Positions 1 to 12,666 of a DNA stretch of 64,000 nt are shown here, piece by piece. The position numbers and the translations under genes were made by a program. The stretch spans positions 197,973,542 through 198,037,541 of the forward strand of contig OZ005648.1 in the NCBI GenBank assembly GCA_963930645.1, read 5' to 3'. Positions within the stretch are counted from its first letter, which is position 1, and each line of letters starts with the position of its first letter. This DNA comes from Salticus scenicus (lineage: Eukaryota; Arthropoda; Arachnida; Araneae; Salticidae). The notes beneath the pieces are model-generated. The model saw only the letters and a list, made by a program, of their open reading frames with translations, was not told the origin of the DNA and did not search any database.

Positions 1-130
1 CTTTCTCTCAGTCCCGCTTTTCATAATTTGGCGCCACACTCCGTCCAAATCGGCGTGCGACGGGCACGAGTCGCACGCCGATTTGGACGGAGTGTGGCGC
101 CAAATTATGAAAAGCGGGACTGAGAGAAAG
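1..130. repeat. Perfect 61-bp inverted repeat, left arm cut by window edge
   Basis: Bases 1-61 and 70-130 are exact reverse complements around the 8-nt spacer gggcacga. The arms are far richer in G and C than the DNA around them. To the right the unusual composition continues to about 235, and the plus strand has an open frame from an ATG at 107 to a stop at 233-235 (42 codons, starting MKSGTERKKHDE, with WRQI just upstream in frame). The left arm probably continues before base 1. I do not recognise the peptide; a basic N-terminal piece of a transposon protein is possible. A second palindrome with a similar reading lies at 37259-37617. Confidence 0.9.
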
Positions 131-235
131 AAGCATGATGAGAGACCAGTTTCAACAAAAGACAACAGCCATGTAGCTATTGAAGAAGGGGCGGATCGCC
201 CTGAAAGATCTATAGCGATTAACAGAGCATCATAA

Positions 236-472
236 AAGGTACTTTTATTATAATTGATTAATTCAAGTTGGTCTGTTTTTAAGAATTTAAATTTTAAATA
301 AATAAATATTTATTCTGTAACTTTGTGTAAGTTTATGTGGCAGGTGTCTGTTAATTTTTAATGTTAAATTTTGAATAAGAATATCCAAAGTATGTTAAAG
401 TCTTTTATGATCTTTTTGTATTACTAGAAATAAAAATATACTAAATATTGCTAATAAGCTATATTCTTTCTC

Positions 473-508
<36 letters not shown>

Positions 509-1141
509 TTCTAAGAATTTAATTTTTCACCCCCCCCCCCCTTTTTTTAGAGGTGTTTGTTTTTGTGTGTGTTTTTAACATTTATTTTAACACAGTTTTA
601 ATTTTTATCAGTTACTAACTAAGGTTTTATGAAAATATTTATTCTGCAGTATAAGAGTATTTTTTTTTTTTTCTTTTGTACAAGTTCATGATTTTCACCT
701 GTGTATTGTTAAAAGCGCTAAAAATATAGGTATTATTAATACGAATTATTAAAATAATTGTAATTTGAATACTTCTTCAAATAGTTATTGATAGTCTTTC
801 AATATTATTTCATTATATATATATTTTTTTTTGCAGTTTCTAGAATGTTTTTGGCTGTTATACTTTTCTTGGTTAAAATTAATATTGAGCAAATGTACTT
901 CAACAACTAAAAGTAAACGCAAAATATTTTTTAACAAATTAATTGTGTAAATTTTCAAATTTTATACTATAGATTCTGCAGTCTAGAATATTTTAAATAT
1001 TCAGATTTTTTATGGATTATTATAATGGCTTCGATGAATTACTGCATATTAATCCAAGCTTTTCTATGGGTCATTGAGTGTTCTTTTAACAATATTACTT
1101 TCATTTCAAACAAGTGCCTTTTTTTCGCACACACTCACATA
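236..1141. other. AT-rich intron-like stretch, no gene seen
   Basis: Holds a poly-T run near 475-505, a C run near 530-541 and further T runs. No exon of the host gene and no element end could be recognised. Confidence 0.6.
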
Positions 1142-2711
1142 CACTCCTTCTCATAATTATAAGGACACCCGTTTTTCTATATTAACTAAACACTGAACAC
1201 TATTATTTAAACAAATATATTTTTAATTAATTTGAATTTCATTAATAGACTATATTTAAAAAGTTTTATCGTTTTTCTATCTTAAAAAACTATAAATACG
1301 GTCAAAAAGATGATTTTTCAGGTGTTCACAATTATAAGGACAGCTCGAATTTTAGTAATGCTTTTCAGTTATTCTTTAAATTAATATTTTATGGGGTCTC
1401 TTTTTAGGGTAAAACAGTCAGATATTCTCTCTGGTATATATATATATACATTTTTTTTAATATTCAGTTTCAATACCATTTCATATAGCATATATGATAT
1501 TCTTAATACATTTAAACTATTTAAAATTGCTTTCCACTTGCATGCACTTTTCTAATATCATAAGTTAAGGTTTTTTTCAACTTTTAGGCCATGGGAAAGG
1601 CAATAATACAGAAGTTTCTTTATTCAAACTATTTCCTATTGCTCTAAAAGTAGAACAAAACTGTAAGTCTTTTGAAAAAAATATTATTACCCCCCAAAAT
1701 CTAACAAAAATCTGATAATTCCACGTTTAAAATTTGTGGATATTCTCTTGATGTTCATAATAATAGAAAAAATTACTAAATTCATTCTGCCTTCAGTAGA
1801 AGCAGCTCCCCAAAGCACCATAAATCCACCTTTAAAATGCCTGATTCATATCTGCCTTTAAAAAATCTGCTCTGTCTTTCGCTATCTTCAGATCGTGCCA
1901 GTAACTGTTAAAACCATTTGGTTAATCAAGAATAAAATGTTTTTCATCCGAAAATGCAACACTTTACCATTTAATATTGTCTTTATTCAACTTTAACACA
2001 GACGTTCTTTCCCCCATTAAATGCTGATTGATTATTACAGGTTTTTTATTCATTTTAACATATTATTAATTATTTTAAACATGCATAAATGTAGACCCCA
2101 ACCTTTCGTTAAAAATTACGAGCAAATTCGGCAGCAATCATTATGAGTAGAACAGTAAGAGAATTATGAGTCTTCGATCTCTGTAAAACAACTCTGATTT
2201 TGCATCAGATCTCTCTCCTATCGAACCAGCAGTTCAACGTTTGATCACATTTCCTTCAGCAATTTTAGACCTTCGAATTTCATTAGAAATTCGGCGGATT
2301 GAAATTATCCTTCCACATAAAAAACACATTTATCATACTTCACTACTTGAACGTTCTTTTTTTTTGAGGAATTATCAGTAATGTCCGTCCAAGAAAAATT
2401 AAAGGCTTATATATGAATTAATCTAGCCCAGTAGTTAACAAATTCGCATGTCAACTGTAATTTATCCGCTAGTAAGTTAAATAAAACAATAAAATCTGGA
2501 TTGTCCCTATAATTATGAACATCTAAAAACGTGGAGAAAAACACATTTTGCATTATTTTTTATTAGTTTTGTTTTATATTAAAAAATTATAACAGTTTTG
2601 GTTTTTAGAATACTAGATATATTAAGTGCTCTTAGTGTAATCTTGTTTACAATTATTTTTACGCTAGTTATTTAAAAATATAAAGTGTCCTTATAAATAT
2701 GAGAAGGAGTG
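1142..2711 (-). mobile_element. Decayed Tc1/mariner-type transposon
   Basis: Terminal inverted repeats of 27 bp (1142-1168 and 2685-2711, beginning CACTCCTTCTCATA) differ at one position and are flanked by TA on both sides, the Tc1/mariner target duplication. The 1570-bp length fits the family. On the minus strand near 1880-1980 the transposase core is still readable (FSDEKHF, then YWHDLKIAKD), the same motif as in the Tc1-like copy at 61572-63177, but with stop codons on both sides of it. I could not follow the second catalytic Asp or the Glu. Clearly dead; the outer ends are better preserved than the coding part. Confidence 0.85.
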
Positions 2712-2789
2712 TATATATGGCATAAAATTAAATTTCAGAAATGTAAAAATTTAAAATTTTTTACTTCTGTGTAGGAGTAAAAAAAAAAA

Positions 2790-2939
2790 TTATATATATA
2801 TATATATATAATAAAGATGATCTATTAAGCATAGTAGAAGCCAAGCAACAGATACAAGATCACTGAAACACCAATGACCAATAAGATAAAAAAAAAAAAA
2901 AAAAAAAAAAAAATCATCAGTGGATGAAATACATGTTAA
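2790..2939 (+). repeat. Copy 1 of a (TA)n-linked dispersed repeat
   Basis: A TA microsatellite is followed by ataaagatgatctattaagc and a stretch nearly identical to 29380-29455 and to the reverse complement of 40300-40406. Here the shared sequence is interrupted by a run of about 27 A after 'caataagat', then resumes with 'cagtggatgaaatac'. The longest copy (40108-40406) is open over about 60 codons, so this is likely a fragment of a retroelement or its 3' region; class unresolved. Confidence 0.75.
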
Positions 2940-2996
2940 ATCTTATTGTTTTACAAATATAAGTTAAATTAAAAAACATCGCTGCTTTTATATATA

Positions 2997-3414
2997 TCTT
3001 ATACTAATAAAAGAAAGTGTTTGTCTGTTTGCGACATACAGAAAAAACTACGACATATAATGTTCTGAAAATATTTTTTCTAGATACAGGAATATGTGCA
3101 GTTTTGCAACATACTATTAGATTTTTAACATTCCTATTAGATTGGGAAAAAAAACAAAAAAAGCAATTTTGTGTTTTTTCCTGACATTTTTTTTAAGTTG
3201 CAATTTTTATAACAATAAAAATAAAATGCGTGCAACTTTTTATTTTATTGCATAAAAATAAATATTTCTTTAAATGTGAGTAATAAAAAAAAAAGTGTGT
3301 GTGTGTGTGGCGGGGGAGATAAACCTGTATCATCGAAAGTTTCTTATAAATCTGATGTCGTAATAACTATAAAATTTAAATATAGTAACCAGCGAAGTGG
3401 GCAAAGTCTGATAG
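2997..3414 (+). mobile_element. Short non-autonomous Helitron
   Basis: The 5' end TCTTATACTAATAAAAG follows an A (2996), and the 3' end carries the hairpin region ccagcgaagtgggcaaag, followed by ATAG and then T. The end is like the Helitrons at 25331-26758 (CTAG-T) and 17017-18303, with one base changed in CTAG. At 418 bp it has no coding capacity. Insertion between A and T is the Helitron rule. Confidence 0.75.
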
Positions 3415-4187
3415 TCTATAACACATGATTTACATTGTATTATATGTGTTAGTGTTTTTCTTTATTTTGTGGTCAAAAGCCTGACACTTACACAAAATTA
3501 CAGTATTCTTTACGCTAATAATTTTCATAATATAGGATGCATTTATAAGCTTATCTATCAATTTCAGCATCTACTTTTAAAATATTATTTAGATAAGTCA
3601 AATTGCAAAGTTAATCAGTTAGAAAAAACATTTTGTTCATTTTTTTTATATTTATATTTAATCCAATTAGTATTGTTATAAATACATCCATAGTACATAT
3701 ATATTAATAAAAATATGGCAAATGAATAAAATTAATTTACTATGAAAGTATATTTCAATAATTTATATATATATATATATATATATATTTAGAAAGATGC
3801 TAAGCTTGTATTATTTTAGTTTTATAAGCATACAGATGTCTGTGTAGAGTTTTGTACATAATAAAAAGTTTGAATAAAATAATAGAATTATAATTTTCTC
3901 TGTAATATTCTGAAAGTAAAACTTATATGAGCTTTACATTACACATTTTTTGAGAAAAAATAATTATATTTGCTATTTAAATCATCTTTGTTTCTCTTTT
4001 ATTCTTTTTTTTTTTTTTTTGAGTTCATATATTTATAGATTTGTTTTAATATTTAGAAAATATTTCATAGCATTTGCAGATTAATTTTGAATTGATAAAC
4101 TTTTATGTATTATTCATAACTTATCATTTTAAATTTGATAAAGTACCTTTGTTACCCGAATAATTTGTACTATTTAATAGTTTTGAA
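3415..4187. other. AT-rich stretch, no gene seen
   Basis: Contains an (AT)n run near 3766-3788 and a T run near 4005-4020. A 70-codon open frame at 3469-3681 has no recognisable motif and is treated as chance. Confidence 0.5.
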
Positions 4188-5455
4188 TCTAAAATAATAA
4201 AAGAAGATGTCTCTCTGTACATCTATACGTTCAGCCCCCACAAAAAGTAGAAATATGAAAATTGACATGCAAGTGCATAGAAACCTTCCAGAGGGAATAG
4301 TGAAAAAAAAAAAAAAAATAATAATTAAAAATTTTAATTAGTTATGGAGATATTAATTAAAACGTCAACCTATGTCAATTGATAAATGAGTCAGTTCTGA
4401 GTTTTAAAAGCATTTAAGTAGCGTTAAATGGGCAAATTAAAAATATTGCTCCGATTTTTACAAATTCAGTACCAAAATAATTTGGGAATTTTTTCTAAAT
4501 CCAATGGTGCAACCTCCTTATCAATGCAACAATTGAGAAAATTTTTTAATTAACTAAAGTATGAAATTTTAATGGCAACACTTCATTTGAGTGCAGGCAG
4601 ATGATATGCTAGACATTTGTCCTGGATAAAAAAGGAAATATTTTTCTGTCATTAAGAAAACACACAACTCATAACTGGGAATAAATATTGGAATTTTCAA
4701 ATTTTTAACCAAGTTAAACAGAAAATAATAATTGGCCAGGGAAAGAAAGTGAAATATGAAAGGGACAGGGATATAAAGGGAATATGAAAGACTACACTTC
4801 AATTATCGTGGAAATAAGTCAATAAACAAATGAGTTACAACTTTATTATGAATTTAAATTTATTTTGACTTCCTCATTGGCTCATGTGACTGACATATAA
4901 GTTATTTTTTCTTTTAGATTTTGCAGAGTATTATTAGGGGTATAAGCAGGTGGGGGAGGGAGGGGGGGGGGCAAAAATGTAAATAGATTAAGAGCAATGA
5001 AAATTGGTACTATTTAGTTTTGAGGAGAGAGGAGTCGATTGCAGATATTTTCAGATGCATAAAATTATTAGGGGACATTACTTGGGGGGGAGGGGCAGAT
5101 TGAGGAAGGGAGCACAAAAATCTTAAAATAGGGATATCTTTTAACTTATAAAAATATATTAATTTGCTAAGAGGATCTTAAATGGGCACGCGCAGCATGC
5201 AAGGACCTGTGAAGGGCCAAAAGCAGTAAAGACCTGTAGCGAGCTTTTCGCCGATCATTAAAGATTTTTTTTTAAATTAAGTTTTTTTTTTTTTTTTTTT
5301 TTTTTTTACTTATAAAAATTAATGATACATTTAAAAGTACTGGCAGGATGTTGTAGACTCTGAAATGGAGTGAGGGTGCCACATGCAACACCGAGCGGGG
5401 TCAGATTTTTCGCAGGGTCAGGATCGCGAACCAGTTGGTAGCCAAAGGCAGCTAG
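4188..5455 (+). mobile_element. Helitron-like element with a different 3' end
   Basis: Starts TCTAAAATAATAAAAG after an A at 4187 and ends CTAG (5452-5455) before a T. A small hairpin (tagccaaaggca) lies just upstream of the end, as expected for Helitrons. G-rich tracts near 4950-4975 and 5080-5100 and a T run near 5282-5307 lie inside. No helicase or Rep reading frame, so it is non-autonomous. The 3' end differs from the ccagcgaag type seen in the other copies, so it belongs to another family. Confidence 0.6.
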
Positions 5456-6139
5456 TGTTGTATAAAAGATATTCAACAAATTTCATATCCATAATTATTA
5501 TCCAAAATCTACAATTTTCTGTCTGGCATATAATTTTACTTGATGTTATTTTATAACATGCGATTTTAAATTAATAATATTTAAAAAAATATCCAGTTTA
5601 GCATTTTTTACTGAATCAGGTATTTTATGTCTATAAAACAATTAATTTGTTTATTTTTATTTGTTTGAATAATGATAAAATAATTCTTAGACATTAAATA
5701 TTTATAAATTTTGCTTGTGCAATCTTGAATTTTTTAATTTTTAACTTAAATATAAAAACGAATTCTTATCTAATGTAATTTTCATTTCTGTGTAATATTT
5801 ATAAAATCACTTTCTATTTAAAATTTATGTATGGTGTAAAATATTTTATTTTGGTAAGTTTGGATTCTAGAAAAATTAATTTAGAGTTAAAAGTCTTCTA
5901 CTTTTACATGTTTAATGTAAAATATTGTGCATGAACTATCTAATGTGTATATTTTTTTATTCAATGATTATGAATAAAATATGCATTTAAAAGAATATAT
6001 CATTAATAATAAGATCAAATAAAATACATAAAATAATTAAAATAGACGTGTCAAGTGCTAACAAAGCCTCATCATCAATCAGAACACCAAAAACTAAAAA
6101 AAAAATTGAGTTATGTGTAACATTACTCATGTGTAAAGA
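5456..6139. other. AT-rich stretch, no feature seen
   Basis: No open frame, element end or exon was recognised. Confidence 0.5.
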
Positions 6140-6525
6140 CTACTCATTAGCAACTGTCTAAGCTTTATTTAATATTGCCAAAAGATTGACAGAATACCAA
6201 CTTCCAAGGAAAATTTGGCTGTGATAATTTAAGCAATTTGAGGTCAAAATTTAAAGTTTTCAGAATCAGGCATATGGTCAATATCAATTGCATATGTAAC
6301 TATAAGCCTGATTTTTAAAACTTTAAAATTTGGCTGTTTAAAAAAATTTGAGGTTAAAACTGTATCATTTTCAAAATCAGCCATACGGTCCATATCAATT
6401 GCACGGATAATTAATTATATGACTGATTCTGGAAATTTTAAAACTTTGACATTGTTAAAACGGCCACTGGCATACTGTCAATCATTTGACAGTGTTGAAT
6501 AAAACTTCCACAGTTGTTATTGATT
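6140..6525. mobile_element. MITE-like inverted-repeat element with internal duplication
   Basis: The left end (about 6140-6200: caactgtctaagctttatt, then gattgacagaat) and the reverse complement of the right end (about 6465-6525: caactgtggaagttttatt, then gattgacagtat) match over about 60 bp. Between them are two related units about 110 bp apart (starting tttgagg at 6237 and 6347), each itself partly self-complementary around 'caatatcaattgca' and 'catatcaattgca'. No coding capacity. Exact ends and target duplication not resolved. Confidence 0.6.
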
Positions 6526-7221
6526 ACTCAGTACTGAGTTGAGTGTTATTGCACGTAATTTAATTTATTAATTGTTGGTGTAATGTTGACAAGTCTCAGT
6601 TGGGGGCTTGAAATGGCTATTTTAATGTTTTAATTAATTTATACGTATTATAATTGAAAGTAATTCTACTGATATATTATTTTAATAAATTTTGAATATA
6701 AGCCATAATAGTGTTTACTTATTTTAAAAACATGTATTATTTGTTAGAATAAAATTTTGAGTACAGTATATAGGAAAAAATGCTACTGTTTTGATATGGA
6801 AATTCTTTTCTTTAATGTAACTTTTAAACCATTTTTCTTACATTATTTAGACAAAATTTCTGAGTAAACAATTTATAATCCAGATTAATAAAAATGAAGG
6901 AATAATATTTCTCTTGCTAGGTTAAGCATATTAGACATTTAAAATACATTCAATTATTCATAAAAGGTACAAAATATCTTAAGAATGCCCATTAAAAGTG
7001 CTGGATATCCTGAACTAATTATAGATATCTGTTAGATGTTTAAAGATAGACGAAATTTAGACGTGCCTTTTTCAATGTCTAATAGATGTAACATGTTAAA
7101 TCAAAACAAGATTTAGGTATTTTCAATATCTATTAGATTTAATAAGTCCAGTTATTGGATATTTGGAGATTTATCAGATATTTAACAGACATCTAATGGA
7201 TGTAAAAAGAGTGAACACTTG
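6526..7221. other. AT-rich stretch, no gene seen
   Basis: Nothing recognisable except the approach to the short-period repeat at 7222. Confidence 0.4.
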
Positions 7222-7352
7222 TCGTGAGATAGATATCGTGTAATAGATATCTATAAGATTTATCTATATAGAATAGAATCTATAATAGAATAGATATCTA
7301 TAATAGATATCTATAAGATTGTCGTGTAATAAATATCTATAAGATGTTTATA
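7222..7352. repeat. Short-period repeat of tagatatctataagat
   Basis: Four to five imperfect copies of atagatatctataagat, some preceded by gtcgtgtaata, occur in tandem. Related words (agatatttaacagacatcta) are scattered upstream from about 6990. Low-complexity expansion; no function visible. Confidence 0.6.
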
Positions 7353-7837
7353 GAGGTTTAATGAATCATTTTTTAACTTTTATAGAATAGATGTCTTATA
7401 GATGCAAGTGGCTGTGTGGGTATTTGACCTTTATAAATGAAATTGTCCTTTCCTCTTACTGCTTCATGAATTATTAATGTCATTGAATAATTTTTTTTTC
7501 TTATAAATTTTACATTTTCATTTTAAATCATAATTGAACATTACTATTCAAATAATTTTCTTTTATACGTGCATTAATATTTTTTAATAAAACAATTATA
7601 ATCTTAGTTACATACACAAGACAAAATATACAAGAAAATTCTGTATTATAATATAAATAATTTTTAAAATATCATACAATGTTATGAATAGCATAAAAAT
7701 TCCAGTGCTATATTAGTATAGTTAACACTTTAAATTTATTAAAGAAATAGCTTTAAAGAAATATTGCAGTTTATAGATTAAATAAAAAGATACAATTATT
7801 TATTATGAATATAAACATAGAATTATCTTAAGTTAAG

Positions 7838-8131
7838 GCTTCCTGTGAGAGAATGTCAAAGTTAGCCAAACTCATGTTAACCTATGGGGAATTTTCCCAA
7901 ATATTTTTTTTTTTTTTTTTTTAAGTCATAAAAAATTTACGTTTTACTGTTTCAAAATAAAATATTAAAAATTAATGCATCAATTTTTTTAGAAAATAAT
8001 ATCTAATTTTAACTGACATGAATTTTCTGAACGTGTCATGTAGTTTAAAATTATGTAATGAATAGTAATTAGGCATATTTTCCCATAGGGGTTTAGCTGA
8101 TCTTGACACTTTCTTATGGGAAGCTTTTAGT
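7838..8131. mobile_element. MITE-like element with imperfect inverted ends
   Basis: Left end ggcttcctgtgagagaatgt ... ccaaactcat ... cctatgggga pairs imperfectly with the right end tcccataggggtttagctga ... cttgacactttcttatggga. The right half (gaattttctgaacgtg ... tttcccatagg) recurs at 30977-31075 and, in part, near 25108, so this is a dispersed family. Confidence 0.5.
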
Positions 8132-9267
8132 GCAACATAAAATATTTACAATTGTATTTTATCAATCTGTGATAAATTTTAAATTATGAACATTTTGAAG
8201 TAATATTTTCTAAGCGTTATTGTTGGTGAAACAAAGTAAAATGTAATTGTAGGAAAATTAATTATAACTGTAAAAAATATATTTCAAAGTAAATGATTTG
8301 TAATAAATGCTGATAATTTCTTCCCAGAAAAAACTTTTTTTTCTTCTTCTCAGCAATGATGTACCTTGTTGTGAATAAAGGTAGCATTAACTTCTAAATA
8401 TATTTATTCTTACTATCATCAAATATTGATTAAGTTTGTTCTGGGGATGTTTGAATCGCATGGGTTATCTTTATTTGACTAGCTGGGCCTTCACCTACTA
8501 AGCACTCGATTTTTACATGATATTTCCAAACTTCTTATTCATTGCGGATCTCATATAATTTAACATTGGTTTATTTTACATCATAGCATTTACATATTTT
8601 AAAAGTCTAAAAGGTTCCAGAAAATTAAAAATTAAAATTTTATAAATATGTATCATTTTATTTATTTATCTTATTATAATTTTCTTGCGATATAACTGAA
8701 TTCTGCATATTTATTTTATTATTATTTTCTTGTTACATATCAAATTCTGTATGACAATGAAAATATTTTATTCCAGTAAAAGAAATTGTTTTATTCAAGC
8801 TTTGTTTTGAATGAATAAATTCTGTAGCTTTATTTTCTGTGATCATAACAATTATATGCTTTTCTGAAATATATATATATATTTAAACAAGATTATCTTT
8901 GCAAATGAATCATGCTGAATAAAAGGAATAAGTGTTCAGTTGAAAGATTTTTTTTTTTTTTTTTTAATACCAACTATGTGAAAAATACCAGGAAAAAAAA
9001 AAAAAAATGTATGTTGGGCTTAAAAAGGAAAGCTAAATGATCAAAAAGGAAATCTAATTTAGTCTAAAAATATTTTAAAATATTTTTTTAAGAATTTTTA
9101 TTTTTATTTATTTATTTATTTTTTCATCAATAACAATATTTTTATGTAACACAATGTTTTCTAACAATATGGCTAAATTTTCATATAACATTAAGTAGAA
9201 TATATCTAATATGTTTTATTTTGCTTAAAATTTCATTATAACCTAATGTATTATTTATTTTATGGTA
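8132..9267. other. AT-rich stretch, no gene seen
   Basis: Poly-T near 8947-8965, poly-A near 8993-9007. No exon or element end recognised. Confidence 0.4.
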
Positions 9268-9669
9268 CAGGGTGATTATAATTAAAGTTACAATTTCAAA
9301 ACACCCTAACTTTAAAACTATCGGTCAAAAAATGACTTGATATTTTTACTAGAACAATCGTGAGGCAATGGAATTTTGTATGGTAAAGGAAAAAAGTTCC
9401 AAAATCGGCCGATGACGTCCAATGTGTAGATGGCACTATCAGGGTAATGTCAGGTGAAAGTCAGGGCATAAAATTCGCAGTCGTTAGTCGTATTTTGCAA
9501 CTATAAATTTTGTTTTGACAACTGTGATTTTACACCCAGTTGTAATTTTGACGCCTAACTTTATATTATTTTATTACGTTTAATGAGGCTTATGACATCT
9601 TGAAAGTTTGTTTTTAGCATTTCAATTTTTTCTTCTATCTTCTCAAGGTCATACATTTTTTTTTTTTTC

Positions 9670-10092
9670 AGTTGGGATTCACTGATTTAATCAGTGCATT
9701 ACCTCATACTATATCTATTGACAAAGAGGCAATTATTAAAGAGTTTGAAGACTACAAACTTTGGGCAAAAGAAAAATATCTCATGTCTGTCTGCTTTGCA
9801 GCGTTTGCTGGCTGAATCAATTTCATTTTCTTCCTTTCCTAATTTAAAGAAAGTAATAAATTTCATTATGATTCTTCTCTTAAGTACAGCTGAGTGTGAA
9901 AGGGGATGCAGCCATTTTAACTTAATCAAAAGAAAAAACAGACACAGTCTGTTAACTCCTACCATAGATGATTTACTATTTATTCATCTATATGGACCAA
10001 GTTTAGAAGAATTTAATCCAAAACCTGTCATTGATTTATGGTGGAATGATGCTAAACAGGGATACGTGAGACATCCAGAGTTTAAAAGATAA
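9670..10092 (+). pseudogene. hAT transposase C-terminal remnant
   Basis: The frame ending at 10092 carries the hAT C-terminal dimerisation signature: PNLKKVINF, then LSTAECERGCSHFNLIKRK, then TIDDLLFIHLYGPSLEEF and a Trp-containing end (VIDLWWNDAK). hAT transposases use this alpha-helical region for dimer formation and for closing the RNase H-like core. An upstream stretch that also reads as coding (KEFEDYKLWAKEKY, around 9739-9780) is in another frame, so at least one frameshift lies near 9780-9810. The BED finger and catalytic core are absent: a broken fragment, not a gene. Confidence 0.85.
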
Positions 10093-10180
10093 TTTTGTAT
10101 TTTAATACATTTTCTTTCTTATTTGTGTGTTGTTTATTTCCAAGCATTGTGAATCATTAGATGTATATGTACATACATGC

Positions 10181-10574
10181 CAGGGGTCGATCCAGGCAAA
10201 ATTTGGGTCCCTTTTGCGGCCCCTTCACAAAATTCCACATAGTAAAAAGGGACCCTTCACAAAATTCAAATTCATAGAAAGGGACCCTTCACAAAATTCA
10301 AATTCATAAAAAGGACCCTTCACAAAGTTCAAATTTTATAAAAATGATCCTTTTATTAAATGTTTTCATATTTTCAATATTAATGTTAATTAATGGCTTA
10401 ATTTGGCTCAACGAAACTCTATTAACTTGATACTAAACATTTCATAAAGTGATTGTAAAAACTGAGGATTTTACACAATATTTTACTTTTTCACAAAAAT
10501 ATTTTATATTTCACAAAAATATTTTGTTTTTCACAAAAAAGGGACCCAAAAATTAAAACCTGGATCGACCCCTG
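10181..10574. mobile_element. Nested hAT-like MITE with internal tandem repeats
   Basis: Perfect 16-bp terminal inverted repeats (caggggtcgatccagg at 10181, its complement ending at 10574) bound 394 bp. Only 'catgc' is clearly repeated at both flanks, shorter than the 8 bp usual for hAT. The left half has about four units of 'gggacccttcacaaaattc', each followed by an 'aaattcata'-type spacer, and the right half has three 'tcacaaaaatattt'-type units. No coding capacity. Confidence 0.8.
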
Positions 10575-11046
10575 CATGCACATTTATGAGCAAACAAATC
10601 ATTTCAAAATGGCAACCAAGAAGAACATTATGGCAAAAAAAAAAAAAAAAAAATGTTAGGTGCCATTGACGCCTAACTTACTGACTCTAGTTTCGAGCCT
10701 TGGGGGAAAGGCCTAAATGGATTCGTTAAATACAGGAATGTTGTTAGTCAAAAGAAAACAATAGACTCCAAGGGTTTATAAAAAATTCATTACCAAAAAG
10801 ACAGGAATACGTGTTTACAGCAAAAACACATTGATAGTTGATAATGACAAGAGAAAAAGATTAGCTTCATGGTGCAAACCCCTTATAGATGATTAAAAGT
10901 ATATTTTGGAACTATTTTTTTTTTTCCCTTGCCAAACAAAATTCCATTGCCTCAAGATCGTTGTGGTAAAATATCAAGTGAATCTGAGTGGTAGTTTTAA
11001 AGTTAGAGCATTTTGAAATTGCAACTTTAATTATAATCACCTTGTA

Positions 11047-12666
11047 CATTAATATTTTGCAATAGTTAATTTTAAATAACTTTATATTTTATGTAGCTAG
11101 AAATGTGAGTTTAGTTATAATCAGTAATTTTAATGCTGATGCACAAGTGCTTTTTATTGAAGGTTTAAAATATTTTTAAACTGAAATCTTCAAATCTGTA
11201 CAATACGCATAATTTAGAACAAACAAAAAAAGTTTCATGTTATAAAACTATTTGACATTGTTATAAAATAGAACGCTTTAGAAGAACAATTAAAAAATAT
11301 ATTAAAATCATTTGTTATAAACATTATGAAATAATGTCTTTAACATGTTATTTATTACAAAAATGAAAACAAAGCAAAGCAAAAAATAAAATAACATAAA
11401 ATAAAATAAAAATAAATAAATATTTTTAAAAATTTACTAAATATTGACATATTTTAATTAATAATAACTATATCTGGTAAACTTATTGGTTTTTTGCATA
11501 AAATATATTGCATGCAAGACTTCTAATGATTCAAGGAATTCTTCTTGCAGTTTAAATATCTAAAAAAGGTTTTTTTTTTTTACTTGCCCAATATGTTTAA
11601 TGCTAAAAGTAGTATTGTTAGTAAAAAAGAAAAATAATTACTACAGTGAGGACACTACTGTTCTAAAATCATTTCAGTATTTACTTTAGGAACTAATAAT
11701 TGCTGTTATTAATTCTAATGTCCATTTTATCAAATCTAATATTTACAAAAATAAATAAATAAATAAACAAACAAAATGTGCCAATCTTTACTAAAAGGAT
11801 TCCTGAAATCCCAAAACAAACATCAACGAAAGCTAATACAAGATAAACGTTTGCAAAGGCAACACCAAGATTTATAAAATTAAAAAAATGAAAAGCGGAT
11901 CACCTTTTTTTCTCCTTTGTTCACTTGGGATCCAGTTAGATGTAAGGAAAAAATTTTGAAATTAAAAATCCAGCAGAAGTTTAAACTAAAATAATAGTAA
12001 ATATGGTGGAATAATGAGTTATACAAAAGAGTGTTCTTTCAATAACAATCATTATTTTCGGATATTAAAATCAGATTTCGAGTTGCTAAAAATTTATGTG
12101 CATAATGTTATCATATCAGCAAAACATTTATATATATAAATATTTATCATAAGCTGTTTTAAAATAATTGATTTTTGACTTTTTATTTTTATAGAATACT
12201 TCTATTATTATTAAAAATTTTTGGAAGACAAATTGTATTATTTATTTATCTATTTATTTTGCATACATAAATTTTGATTTTTAATTCTTGAATTTCTTTT
12301 AAAAAATGATAATTTGATCTAAAAAAAAAAAAAAAAAAAATCTCCCCTCACCTTTTTGAAATATCTTTATTTCTCTCATTTATGTGTTTTGTTAAAAATA
12401 TATTAAGTGATTGAGTTAGCTTTCATGACATATAAAATATATGATAAGTAGAATCATTAGCTAAAAATATACTGCACATTTTATTTTCTCTGTTTATAAT
12501 TTAAACATTACTTTATATTTAAAAGAAATGTTATTTATTTACTTAATACATTCAAAATCATAAAATTTACCATAACTTGCTTCTTTTTTAGTCAATTACT
12601 GTTTTAGTATTTTTATAGTTGCAATCATAATTATGCAAAATATACTATTTGATTAAATTTTTCTAT
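11047..12666. other. AT-rich stretch, no gene seen
   Basis: Contains short A and T runs (for example 12320-12340) and no recognisable exon, element end or open frame of note. Confidence 0.4.

Larger units (their letters stand above)
9268..11044. mobile_element. TA-flanked element with inverted repeats of about 145 bp
   Basis: The left end (cagggtgattataattaaag...) matches the reverse complement of the right end (caaggtgattataattaaag...) over about 145 bp, out to 'ggcaatggaattttgt' and 'agttccaaaat'. TA lies immediately outside both ends (9266-9267, 11045-11046). Inside are a hAT transposase remnant (9670-10092) and a nested MITE (10181-10574). The inverted ends do not look like hAT ends, so the hAT piece may be a later insertion or captured DNA. 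Superfamily of the outer element not assigned. Confidence 0.75.

Noticed and set aside
6237..6458. CRISPR-like repeat-spacer pattern
   Set aside because: Only two long degenerate units inside a MITE-like element in a eukaryotic genome.
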